The notes under the pieces were generated by a model that saw only the letters and a program-made list of their open reading frames with translations, was not told where the DNA came from and did not search any database. A program made the translations under genes and the position numbers. Below, piece after piece: positions 30,925 through 41,491 of a DNA stretch of 64,000 nucleotides (its first letter is position 1; the number at the start of each line of letters is the position of its first letter). Source of the stretch: Sycon ciliatum (Eukaryota; Porifera; Calcarea; Leucosolenida; Sycettidae); contig NC_088647.1 in NCBI RefSeq assembly GCF_964019385.1, forward strand, positions 1,899,985 to 1,963,984, written 5' to 3'.

Positions 30925-33900
30925 TAGTTGCCTTAAATGACATCAATGACATCAACTGCATAACCTTCATAAACTTTCCCCCGATCAAGCGGATGTTTAT
31001 AAAACTATGTTACATACCTCATTTCACCACACCAGTCACACTTTACAAACATTTCCCTTACCACCCGGCTGCTAATGTTCCCATGCTTAAACCTGTCAAA
31101 ATGGCTATCTTGAACAGATTCCTCTCCAGATCTGGCATGGAATGTGTGAAAACGTTACACGGTGGGTAATACCGTACTCAAAACTTGCTCCCATCAGCCA
31201 GCAAACGGAGAACCAATTTACTGCGTCAATAGTGCTTACAATATTATTATTCCCTCTCGGAAATGACCACCACTAGAAGTTGAAATAACTCCGCAGGAAA
31301 GACATCTGCCAGATGCAAACACAAAGTACAGTGAAAAGTACACCAACTTGACATGGTATGATTTCCGTAGTATAAGTCATACTAGACCGTATTTGTCGGA
31401 GAATAGTGCGCACTTTAGATGCACTATTTAATCCTCCAAACCACAGTTTTCAAAGCGAATACGAAAATGCATACACTTAAATAGAAGTAGTGTTATACAT
31501 CAAACTATTGCGGTAATGCTTTTATATTTCAAGCAAAGTACAGCTCATCTTTTCTAACAACATGTCATTATTTAAGCTCAAAAGGCCATGTGTTGCTTCA
31601 GATATGCCTACTGCATGGTAAGACTAAAGACTATTTCAGGCACAATATCATCATTAGCAACCGTTATACACGGATACACCTCCATACTCATTACTCACTC
31701 TTCTTTCGAAGCATACATTCTCAATGATCAAAACAAAAAGTAAGTAGCTCAGAACTGGACAATTCACATCTCAATGGCTGCTAACTAAGGCCATCAGATA
31801 TACTGAATCACCTAGTCAACAACTAAATGGAATGCAAAACATCCGGTTCTGAACAGAGAGAAAAGCTTTTGCGGAAGGACACAAAAGCTTGTTGATCAGT
31901 GACAGCCAATATGGCTAGAGTTTTGCAGAATTTACGCATCAGACCAACATGGAAATAGGATTGGTTCTGTTCTGGATTGCATGGCTACCAATCTTTCCTA
32001 ATTTTGAAGTACAATTTGTCTACAACCTTTTCTCAATACATGCGTCAGAACAGATAGCCATATCATCACAGGACAGCACAACACATGGCTATCCTGAATA
32101 CCTATAGCCACCTCTATTCATCATATGCATTCAAGACCCAACAGCACTGATCTTCAACAAAATAAGACAGTGGTGCACTTGCCTTGTAATATCTTCTGAA
32201 TGGTCTCGTTTTACTGATGCTGGAGACATGTTGAATTGTACCTGTGCAGGAAATAATGGAAAAATCGAAAACGGAAAGGCCAACTTCTCAAAACTCATAT
32301 TCATTATGCACCATATTTGGGTGAATGCTGCTCCTTGCTCATGACCCAGGCCAGCAATCATACCACGGACTAGTTTAGAAATTGCAACTCCCAGATGTCC
32401 TGGTTTCCTAGCCATGCTCACAGTTTGAGCCAAAAACACACTCTTTGCAGACTGGAAGCCCACATGCAACACCACATAGAGCAACAGAGAGCAGACAACT
32501 GGCCAGCTAGTGTTTTTCTTCGATTTAATTACGTGTTTTCACCAGTATTTCCACAATAGTAATTTGTAAATTGTAGTATTTTGAAAGAGCCAAACCTCAT
32601 TTGTCTACTACACATATAGCATACATAATGTAAATCGACCAAAATCCGCCCAAAATCCGCCCAAAATCCGCGCTATTTTTAGAACCAGCGAGTTTGCAAC
32701 GACATGTACAATCGTTCGCAAAGCATTGGGGCCACCTCCATCATACCCATGGTTGAAGTTTGATTTCACGCTGGTTAATATTCGCGTTATGCTCTTCTCA
32801 CGAAAATAGGGAACATTTATCGGCTGTGAATATTAGGCAGCTTTAAGTGGACAATAGTCAGTTCAGGAATTGTGCAACAGAAGGCTGTTAGTGATCCCAA
32901 TCAGATTTTAGATTGAATAATTCGTATAACATGAGGAATCCCGTTCTCATACAAACAAGTTGCTGGTTGTACTTATTTATGAAACTGACGTTCTTAACTT
33001 TACTGCGGTTCAATTTAAAATAGCACTAAATTTTTCGGACCTGGCCCATCATTAGGGTACTTACTAGAACCAAAAAATGACCAAGAATAGCAGCATGGCA
33101 ATAGGGCTGCATTGCTATAAGGCTGCATGCTTCAGACCTGGCACTGCAAAGAGCAGGCCGTGGCCAGACCCCATGCACCAGTCCAGTCTTGTGCCAGTGT
33201 GAGGGACCCAGCAGTGTCATCATCAGCAACAGCAGCCCACGCACGGTTCAATAGACAAATATCTGAACACTGTCTTCTTCTCCAACTGACAACCGCTCTA
33301 TTCGGGCAGCTGCTATTCATAGCAACTGATAGTTTGTCAGTTGACTGACTATCCCCCTTTTTTCCGACTATGAAAAAAAAATTAAAATGATTCTCATTTC
33401 TTCATTCATTCCTTCATTCATTTATTGCGCTCTTGGCCAATCCAAACTCTGCACTCACGTCAAAAACACCACAGCGAGGACAATTCCGATAATATTATAT
33501 AGATTGATATTGACAATGTATTGGAGTCCATAATGGCCCGGTCGTCGCTACTTCTTCTCAAAATGATTCTTGTTGTATGAAGTCTGGACTGAAAGTAGTC
33601 ATCAATCTTACACCGTGCCTCATATGCTCCTTTCTTCTTTCTGTGCATCTTCCCACATCTTCATTCCATTCAGCCATTGTCAATCTTGACACGTACACTC
33701 CATAGTACCCATCACAAATCAGAGCGGTTCCCTGCCCGCATTTTGTCTCAATGCAGAATTGAACCTCTTACATTGTATGTGTACCACAACATCATCCGGT
33801 GTATCAAAAGTCAAAACACACTCTCACAAGTGTGTGTACAATGCTGGTCTATGAATGCATCAGATCAATCACCGGAAACAAACCTGGCTGATGTCCTCAC

Positions 33901-34595
33901 AGAGTGTGATGAGATCATAGCTTGTAATCTACAGGTGATGATGTCATCATATGCACACATTACTTGGGATACTGCTAAACATTCCAATATGATTCTTTAT
34001 CTAGACCGGCTCGTGTCGTACACTTAAACAAAATCCGCTAGTTCCCTTCAATGACATCAATGACATCAACTGCATAACCTTCATAATTTCCCCGACCAAG
34101 CGGATGTATTTAAAACTATGTTACACACCTCATTCGACTAGATCAACACCACACGAGTCACATTTTACAAACATTTCCCTTATCACCCGGCAGCTATTGT
34201 TCCCATGTTGAACCCTGTCGAAATGGCTATCTTGAACAGATTCCTGTCCAGATCTGGCATGGAATGTGTTAAAACGTTACACGGTGGGTATTACCGTACT
34301 CAAAATTTGCTCTCACCAGCAAGCAAACGGAGAACCATTTTACTGCGTCAATAGTGCTTACAATATTATTCCCTCTCGGAAATGACCACCACTAGAAGTT
34401 GAAATAACTCCGCAGGAAAGACATCTGCCAGATGCAAACACAAAGTACAGTGAAAAGTACATCAACTTGACATGGTATGATTTCCGTAGTATAAGTCATA
34501 CTAGACCGTATTTGTCGGAGAATAGTGCGCACTTTAGATGCACTATTTGAGCCTTAACCACAGGTTTCAAAGCCAATACGAAACTGCATTCATAG

Positions 34596-35449
34596 TAGGG
34601 GTGAAACGAACGAACGAAAGTTCGAATATTCGTTCGAAAAATTTGAAAACGAACGAACGAACTCGCAAGATTGATAAACGAACACAGCAAGCAAGCATAA
34701 AGATCGCTTGTGACTAGATCACGAAGGAGCCGCGGAGGTTGGGAGATCGTGAGCTTGCACGCTGATCGATTGTGTTTGCCTTGATGATCACTTGAAGTTG
34801 AAGCAAGTTGAAGGAGTTGAGTGTCGCGTCGGGACAAAGTTTCTTGAAATATTTCTGTGTGTCCGTTTGAGTTAGATTTGTACTCGTAGTGAAAGGATTC
34901 GAGTCGCTTGTGACATCTGTTCCTGAAAGCAAACGTGCACTCGTTGCAATCATGTCAAAACATTCGAGCCTTTCATCGCGATCCGGAGTTGGAGCGGAAT
35001 TTGATAAAGTGGTCGGGAAAGACGAAGTCATTTTCTCAATTTCAAAAAGGTTCTATCACACAGCAGAGCGACGACAAGCAATCTTCGTACCCACGTCAAG
35101 AAGTACCGTTCTCCTGCTCTGACGACCTGAGCTAGCGATGAGAAGAAAACTCTCGTCCGGACGATGGTGATGGACTTTGCAGCTACCTGCAAAACCCTGT
35201 GATTCAGCTCAGGCGGACGCGATAAAAAAATATTTCTGTTCTGGCAGTGTATCGTACACCGTCTGAACTGTGGCCAGCCAAGTACAGAGAACGCCAGTAC
35301 TGACAGACTGTAATAAAATAATAATAAATTAACTATGGTCTTCAAAAAAAATTCATCCATGAAATACATAATGGAGAATGTTCGTTCGAGTTCGTTCGTT
35401 AGTGTGAGAGTTCGTTCGTATTCAAAATTCGATGTTCGTTTCACCCCTA
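34596..35449. mobile_element. hAT-type DNA transposon, 854 bp, non-autonomous
   Basis: Ends TAGGGGTGAAACGAAC and GTTCGTTTCACCCCTA are perfect 16-bp inverted repeats. The 8-bp duplicate ATTCATAG lies on each side (34588-34595 and 35450-35457). An 8-bp duplication and YAGGG-type ends define hAT. Sub-terminal CGAACGAA/TTCGTTCG motifs occur repeatedly at both ends, as expected for hAT transposase sites. Frames of 60-140 residues occur on both strands, but none shows a BED finger or the hAT dimerisation domain. Confidence 0.9.
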
Positions 35450-35962
35450 ATTCATAGCAGTAGTGTTATCCATCAAACTGTTGCGATGATGCTTATATAT
35501 TTCAAGCAAAGTTCAGATACACAGCTCATCTTTTCCAACAACATGTCATTATTAAAGCTCAATAGGACCTGTGTTGCTTCAGATATGCCTACTGTATGGA
35601 AAGACTACAGACTACTTCAGGCACAATAATCATCATTAGCAACCGTCATAAACGTATACACCTCCGTACTCATCACTCACTCTTCTTTCAATGCATACAT
35701 TCTCAATGATCAAAACAAAAAGTAAAGTCGCTCAGAACTGGACAATTCACATCTCAATGGCTGTTAACTAAGGCCATCAGAAATACTGAATCACCTAGTT
35801 AGCAATTCAATGCAATGGCAACCATCCAGCTGTGAACAGAGAGGAACGCTTTTGCGGAAGGACACAAAAGCTTGTTGATCAGTGACAGCCAATAAGGCTA
35901 GAGTTTTGCAGAATTTACGCATCTGACCAAAAATGGAATGGATTTCATTTCGTCTTGTTTGC

Positions 35963-36041
35963 ATACAGTAGTGACGCACATAAGGCCCATGCGCTTATGA
36001 GTGAGTTTTTGCGTATTTGCTAATTATTGCGGGTTGTTTTG
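35963..36041. mobile_element. Truncated MITE, left end only
   Basis: About 80 bp of the MITE left end (ACAGTAGTGACGCACATAAG) is followed by an abrupt switch at TTTTG to TTGATCTTCAA of the next unit. Everything from the MITE middle to about 100 bp of the unit start is lost. The copy at 25394-25701 shows what is missing. Confidence 0.65.
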
Positions 36042-36294
36042 TTGATCTTCAATTAAATAATGCTGAGGTGCACTTGCCTTGTAATATCTTCTGAATGGTC
36101 TCGTGTTACTGATGCTGGAGACATGTTTGTACCTGTGCATAAAGTAATGGAAAAATCGAAAAGCAGGGTCTCAAAAATGATATTCCTTTTGCACCTTTTT
36201 TGGGTGATTTTGGCCGCTGAGATGGCTGCTGCTTGTTGATGACCCAGGCCAACAATCGTACCACGGACAAGTGTAAAAATTACATCTCCCAGCA
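36042..36294 (+). repeat. Unit 8, short 5' part
   Basis: The stretch runs from TTGATCTTCAATTAAATAA through the GTTACTGATGCTGGAGACATG station to ACATCTCCCAG. It shares with 60665-60910 an unusual variant (GGCCGCTGAGATGGCT), so both belong to the same duplicated block. The unit resumes only near 41200 and ends at 41491. Confidence 0.7.
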
Positions 36295-37315
36295 TATTCA
36301 TTATGCACTGTGAAATATGCGATGTAACTAAGGTTCTAAGGGGCTGCAGTGAAAAAGGAATCCCGTGTTACCTCTATACAAGCGCAGTCTCTGGTAGAAG
36401 CTCTGTCTAATTTATAAGCGCACTCCAAGAGGGCTTCGAAGATATGCACGCGCAGTCTCCAACATAAGCGCAGGGCTTGTAATGGAGAACCGTATGGATC
36501 ATGTCCATGCATGTTTGATGTCACACAGTATCACATAAACACAATCAGTCATGCTGTTGTAGGACTGTGATACTCGAGATAGTCTATACTGACTCAGTGT
36601 ACCAGAAAGCTAAATACTTCAGTCCCGGTACCTGCTGGGAAATTTCTGCTACGTTTATAATGAAAAATAATAGGCAATGTACATGCACCAGGTGGTTGAA
36701 AAATTATACTTCGAAGTAAGCTCAGTCTCTAGTAGAAGCCCAACCTCCAATATAAGCCCGTTGTCCGGACTGGTTGAAAAGATACAAGCGCTGGGCTTAT
36801 AATGGAGGAAATACGGTAAAGCAATAGACATTGAGCAAAAGTGAAGTTCGCTAGATTCACCTGCACTTGGGCGAAGCTGCCTTGCAAGACGGCCAACAGT
36901 AGGGATTGCAGGATAAAATTCAAATTCATAATTCAAGCTAGCTTGTTCTTGGACAATGTCACCCAGGTAATAAGAAATCCAATGGTACCACTTTTAAGGA
37001 AATCGGTCCAGGCATTCTAAAGTTATAGCCATTTTTCTACGGCGAAATGGGTGTATTTTTCTCTGGCGATCAAATGGGATATGGCTCAAAACATGGTCAA
37101 ACTATTGCATAGCCACCACCTAGCTACATACATTTTCACACGAATCAGTTGAAATTAATTATTTGGTTCACAGCCGGCCTCTTATCTTTGCCTTGGGCAG
37201 ATGGCATATGCACGCTTCGATTTGGCGAACATACCCCTCTTCTTCACACGGCTTTGGCCGACAAGGACGTCAAGTCACCAAAACGGCTTTGGCAATTGCC
37301 GACACGGACGGCAAG

Positions 37316-37744
37316 TCACCAACACGCCGATGTTGCGGATGCCGTCTTCCGTGGAGCTTGCGATTCCAGTAACTTAGTTGCGAACGAAATCCAGAAGACG
37401 CTGTCGATGGGAGCTGGGATCAGGCTGATCATGGTGAGAGATACTGCATCAGCTCCGACACCGAGTTCGATCGGTAATGACGGCAGCTCACTGTTCTCCG
37501 CCAGTGCACGAGTCGTAAATCCAAGCCGCCGCCTGTTCTCCTTGTTCCTCGCAAACAGGAGATTCTGTACTACGTCGTGCTCACTACGCAGAGCGAAATC
37601 CTGGTGTTCGTGCTGCTTGATACTCGCGATCAGCTGCCTGCGCTGGGGGTAACACCTAGTTCCTAGCGTACATCTACTCTTCTTCTTCGCAATCGAAAAA
37701 ATCGCCATGTCGGAGGTGTTTTTAGTCCTACTCGGCGCACTCAA
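37316..37744 (-). pseudogene. 142-residue unidentified frame in the shared block
   Basis: The minus-strand frame starts MSAPSRTKNTSDMAIFSIAK and stays open for 142 residues of ordinary composition. The matching sequence at 61915-62345 has one in-frame 3-bp difference but also +10 and +2 indels, so the frame is not kept in both copies. I recognise no domain. It may be a decayed gene piece or a chance frame in GC-rich DNA. Confidence 0.25.
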
Positions 37745-38591
37745 ATTTTGTTGCGCTGCTCTACCTTGCTTGAGAAAAACACCGTGATTCCGAAAGGTTT
37801 TTGGGTGCTGAAGCTGAAAATCGGTTTAAGAATCCCCTAAGATGTCGTTTTAAACTTGAAAATCGCCTTGAATTTCTTCTTTGACTGATCGCAATGGCCT
37901 AATTTTGTCCCGCGGCGACCAAAACCCCTACATTGGACAGCTGAAAACCTCAGGAAGCCACTGGTGACTGTAAAAATCCTCCAAAACTTACCATATCCCA
38001 GCACACTGGCCTAGAATGAACCGTCATCGCGTGACCAAGCTTTTGTGTGTAGCGCGCGGAGAAAGTCCTCGAACCCAGTTGGCCAGATCCTGGATCCCTA
38101 CCAACAAATACAATAAGTTGGTCATTTATCTTGACCATACACTGAAAGCTGACCATGGCCACAGCTGACCAACAAGACGTTTACATAGCAGCTGATCTTC
38201 TCTTTCAGAAGATTTCAATGATTATTTTTGCTTTGTTTTGGTCCGGTGTTATTCATTCTATTCAGTCGTCCCGAGCAAAACTAATTCACACTGAGAACTG
38301 ATGGTGAGACGCGTTGTTACTAACAGGTGGACTTCACTGTAGACTGGCTTGGCAGATTGGAATAGCATAAGTTTTTCTACTTCCGCTCTTTCATGTGCTC
38401 TGGAGAAGCTCACGACAAGAGTTTGAAGTGACTTGGGCAAGTTTTCAAGTGCTCAAACACCACAATTTGCATTGCTGCAAGGTTCGACGTGATGCTAGTC
38501 TGTCCATATCAAACTTCTGTTGCTAGTAATAAGCAATCTGAGAGCGAAGTTTAAACTTGAGGGATTGACAGTTTGAAATACACCAAAATAG

Positions 38592-38982
38592 CAGGGGCGT
38601 AGCACCCGCTACGACTACAACCATGGCCGTACCACTTTTCGAAAAGTGTGGTCCGCAACGTGCAAAACCGTAATACCAAAAATCAGGATCCATCGATGCA
38701 TATGCGCATCAGACTTTGACCTTTTTCTAGACTCGTCTACGTAGATCTACTCGTAGATCTGTTATGCATCTGCAGTCGTAGATCTACTGAGTAGATCTAC
38801 TGTACTCGACTGCACACGTACACTGCGCCAGAAGTGTGCCAGAAGTTCCCAGAACGCAGGATTTTGTGTCTTTTTTTACAAATTTTCCCGCGGGAGGTCT
38901 CCCGGACCTCCCTCCAACAACACGGCCTTCGGCCGCACCAACCTTCGGCCGTACCACTTCCAAAACCCCTCCTACGCCCCTG
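38592..38982. mobile_element. 391-bp element with CAGGGGCGTAG ends
   Basis: CAGGGGCGTAG at 38592 and its complement CTACGCCCCTG ending at 38982 form 11-bp inverted ends, and AATAG flanks both sides. The interior has a palindrome (CCACTTTTCGAAAAGTG) and repeated CCTTCGGCCG near the right end. A small relative at 51061-51236 also makes a 5-bp duplication. The second copy of the block keeps only the right half (62357-62522). Confidence 0.6.
38727..38806. repeat. Cluster of GTAGATCTAC-type palindromes
   Basis: The 10-bp palindrome GTAGATCTAC and close variants occur four times in about 75 bp, in the part of the block missing from the second copy. The same motif reappears at 63843-63999. Each occurrence is self-complementary, so the cluster can fold in many registers. 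Confidence 0.6.
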
Positions 38983-39466
38983 AATAGAAAATAGATCTTT
39001 GGAACTTACCGGAGCCAACACTTGGCAGTGGTTTTGCCAGCCAGAGTACAACCGGTGCTTGGAAAGTCGCTTATACAATAGTAGCTTTGCAGTACATTTG
39101 ACCCCGCCGCTTGGTAGTGCAACAACTTACTAAGTAAGGTAGCTGATAATGGCAGCGTGCTTGCCGTCGGAATCTAGAAAGTCCGTCACTCGCGTAGGGG
39201 CTACAGCAAGGCAGTCACTCAGTCACTCAGCCAGGCCATCCAGAGCACGAGTCAAAGGTAGTTAGGCAAAAACGAAGGACGGTGGATTCACCTGTGAGTG
39301 AAATGAAGGAGAAAGCAAACATTGAGAATTCGTGTTCCGCTCCGGTACATCCACACACAGAACACTACACTTGGGAGAAACTACCTTGCAAGACGGCCAC
39401 CATTCACAGCCCAGCAGATACAGTTTCGCAAGACGGAAATATTTGAACTGTCGGACAGACTCACCA

Positions 39467-39598
39467 ATGGCCACACACAAAGTAAAAAGTAAAATACTGA
39501 ACACTAACGCACTGCACTTACCACGAAATGTACCCTCCATCTTCACAGAACTCTCAAGTCACCTCACAGCAGAGGAAGCTGAGCGACTGAGCCGCTGA
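39467..39598 (+). CDS. Small conserved frame, 43 residues, unknown function
   Basis: The frame MATHKVKSKILNTNALHLPR continues to EEAERLSR and a stop. Its counterpart at 63012-63146 is 44 residues, with a few amino-acid changes, a silent change, and one 3-bp indel that keeps the frame. That pattern hints at coding constraint but rests on a single pair. It could be an exon or the remnant of a transposon protein; no family is recognised. Confidence 0.3.
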   Translation: MATHKVKSKILNTNALHLPRNVPSIFTELSSHLTAEEAERLSR

Positions 39599-41491
39599 AT
39601 TGTGAAACCAGCTGCGAACTGACAGCCCTGCAATGTCGAAGCAGCAGAATAGTCTGTACGAGTTCCTCCTCGAGCGTCGCTTCTTGTCTACCTCGAAATG
39701 ACGCTGAGCACTGGTGTCGAAGCAAAGCAGGTGCCATAGTCGATAACCCGGCCGGTAGACTGGTTACCTTTCTGCCATTCAGTCTCCTTTTCTTCAACTG
39801 CTGACCGTTAGTCGTGTGCAAATACAAACTTCACCCGCGCTGAGCCACTTCAAAGTTCACTAAGTCGAAGACGCAGTGCTGAACTTTGCAGTTGTGTAGA
39901 CTGCGAACGAGCTGGGTTGTACAGTCAGTGTAGTAGAGGCGACGGTTCGATGCCGGAACGGCTTGACAGCCAAATTTGTATAGACCCAAACCGATCATCA
40001 GCGTTGATTGTTCACTTGAAATATGTTTGTGGAAGGAAACTGGCATGTTGAAGTTTGCTCTGAGGCCAGAGTCAATTGAACTGAGCCACTCCTTTGTGTT
40101 GACCCATTGCCTCCAAGTTGCCCAATTTTTCGCTTCAAATCAGAGGTGGGTCCAAACCGGACATGTTTTAGAGTGCACGTCAAATTCCCTCTGGGTCTGA
40201 AATTAGGTAATTGCTATCGCTTCACGACGGCCAGTACAGAGTAACAATAAGCCTTGTGTGTGCTTCCATTAGTTTTGATCGGTATGCAGTGCTTTATTGG
40301 CGAGAGGCAAGCAGCGCGCTGTTTACCTGCGACAAGAAGTTGATTTTTCGAAAGTCGTAAAACTCGCAGTGGGAAGCAACACGTCAAAAACTTAAATGCT
40401 TGGTATGGCGCTTCTGGTCATTGCAGAGCCATGGAATTTTGGCGCTGAGTAAAACACATTGTAGTCTCACTGTAACATACGTTATCTAATCAAAATACCA
40501 AGAGAGAAAGTGAATATTGAGACCGTTCCGGTTTGCAACCTACGTCCTATTTGAAACCGTCGCCTCTACCTGGTTCACACTTGGCCGATTTTCCTGCCGA
40601 TACTCCACCACCGATTCCGACAAAAAATCCACCGACTGTGTCGGATGAGCTGGACTACAACCTAGTAACACATTAGACGTGGTTAGCATTTTACCGTTCA
40701 TGCTATTTTCGACGGTCGGCGTACGTGTACAGGGCGAGTCTAGTGTTTTTGATGTGCTTGAGACACGGTTAGCAGTTCGGCTTCTGAGTCCCGACTCCTG
40801 ACGCAACGATCGACTTGCGACGTAACCCTAGTTGGAATCCTACCGTTTCGTTTTCCCGCTAAACAGAGCTTTCTATCATCGAAACGGTACCAAACAGACC
40901 GTATTCTGGGTTTTGGGTACGACAACCGCTGGATCTAGCACATGAACTGTAAAATGCCTTGTCTACACACACATACAAAACAGTGCAGGCCGACCGTCGA
41001 AAATAGCGTGAACGGTAAAATGCTAACCATGTCTAAAGCTGTTCACACACACCGGTGGGCAATTTCGCTTGTAATACTAATAGCAATAACAGATAAGACT
41101 CCAACATTTCACCTTTCTCCATGCGCTTCCCAAACTAATTGCTTTTCCTGGACACAGTTGTGGTAGTTCTGTGTAGAGTAGACTACGCGTAAGCACGCTT
41201 GGGGCAGTCTGGTTCTATAACAACCTACATCCTCACTTGCTCATCCATCTTCGCACTGCATATACAGTATTCTCAATTAAAAGTAAAGTGGCTCACAAAC
41301 AGTAAACAGAGGGAAGCTTTTGCGGTAGAACACAAAAGCCAGTTGATCAGTGACCGCCATTATGGCTACAGTTTAGCAGACTCTATGCATCTGACCAACA
41401 TGAAAGAAGGAATTCCGTTCTGGTTTGCATAGCTGCCAATCTTCCCTTACTTTATCCTAAGTTTTGCCTGCAACCTTTTTCTCAATACATG

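Larger units (their letters stand above)
25761..32042 (+). repeat. 3.1-kb repeat unit 6, close relative of unit 1
   Basis: Apart from the LTR element at 26451-28684, this unit follows unit 1 nearly base for base, including the TIR element in the middle (29861-30924). Differences are scattered single bases and short indels. The two therefore descend from one ancestral unit that already held the TIR element; the LTR element arrived later in this copy only. Confidence 0.85.
32043..36041 (+). repeat. 3.1-kb repeat unit 7
   Basis: This unit carries the alternative middle segment (about 33380-33600, with CCAAACTCTGCACTCACG), also used by units 9 and 10. The hAT element interrupts it at 34596-35449. 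It ends in a truncated MITE, after which the next unit starts about 100 bp inside its usual beginning. Confidence 0.8.
36295..41200. repeat. 4.9-kb block shared with 60911-64000
   Basis: The block starts CATTCATTATGCACTGTG. First come short repeats built on AAGCGCAGTCTC and GGCTTATAATGGAG (36370-36830). Next are a GC-rich stretch with a 142-residue minus frame, a 1.07-kb part absent from the second copy (37733-38806), the tail of a CAGGGGCGTAG element, and a segment with a small conserved frame at 39467. The stretch 40560-41180 contains TTCACACTTGGCCGATTTTC, seen again at 63487. Nothing coding is certain. Confidence 0.6.

Noticed and set aside
34496-35444. Frames of 100-138 residues across the hAT element
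   Set aside because: They overlap each other on both strands, include the terminal repeats, and show no BED finger or hAT dimerisation signature.
36858-36900. Processed (intron-less) version of 39290-39400
   Set aside because: GATTCACCT joins to CACTTGGGCGAAGCTGCC here, while the longer form has GTGAGTG in between, but the missing segment does not end at an AG acceptor, so simple deletion is more likely.
37316-37744. Host gene on the minus strand of the shared block
   Set aside because: The second copy has +10 and +2 indels that break the frame and no domain is recognised; it is listed only as a low-confidence pseudogene.
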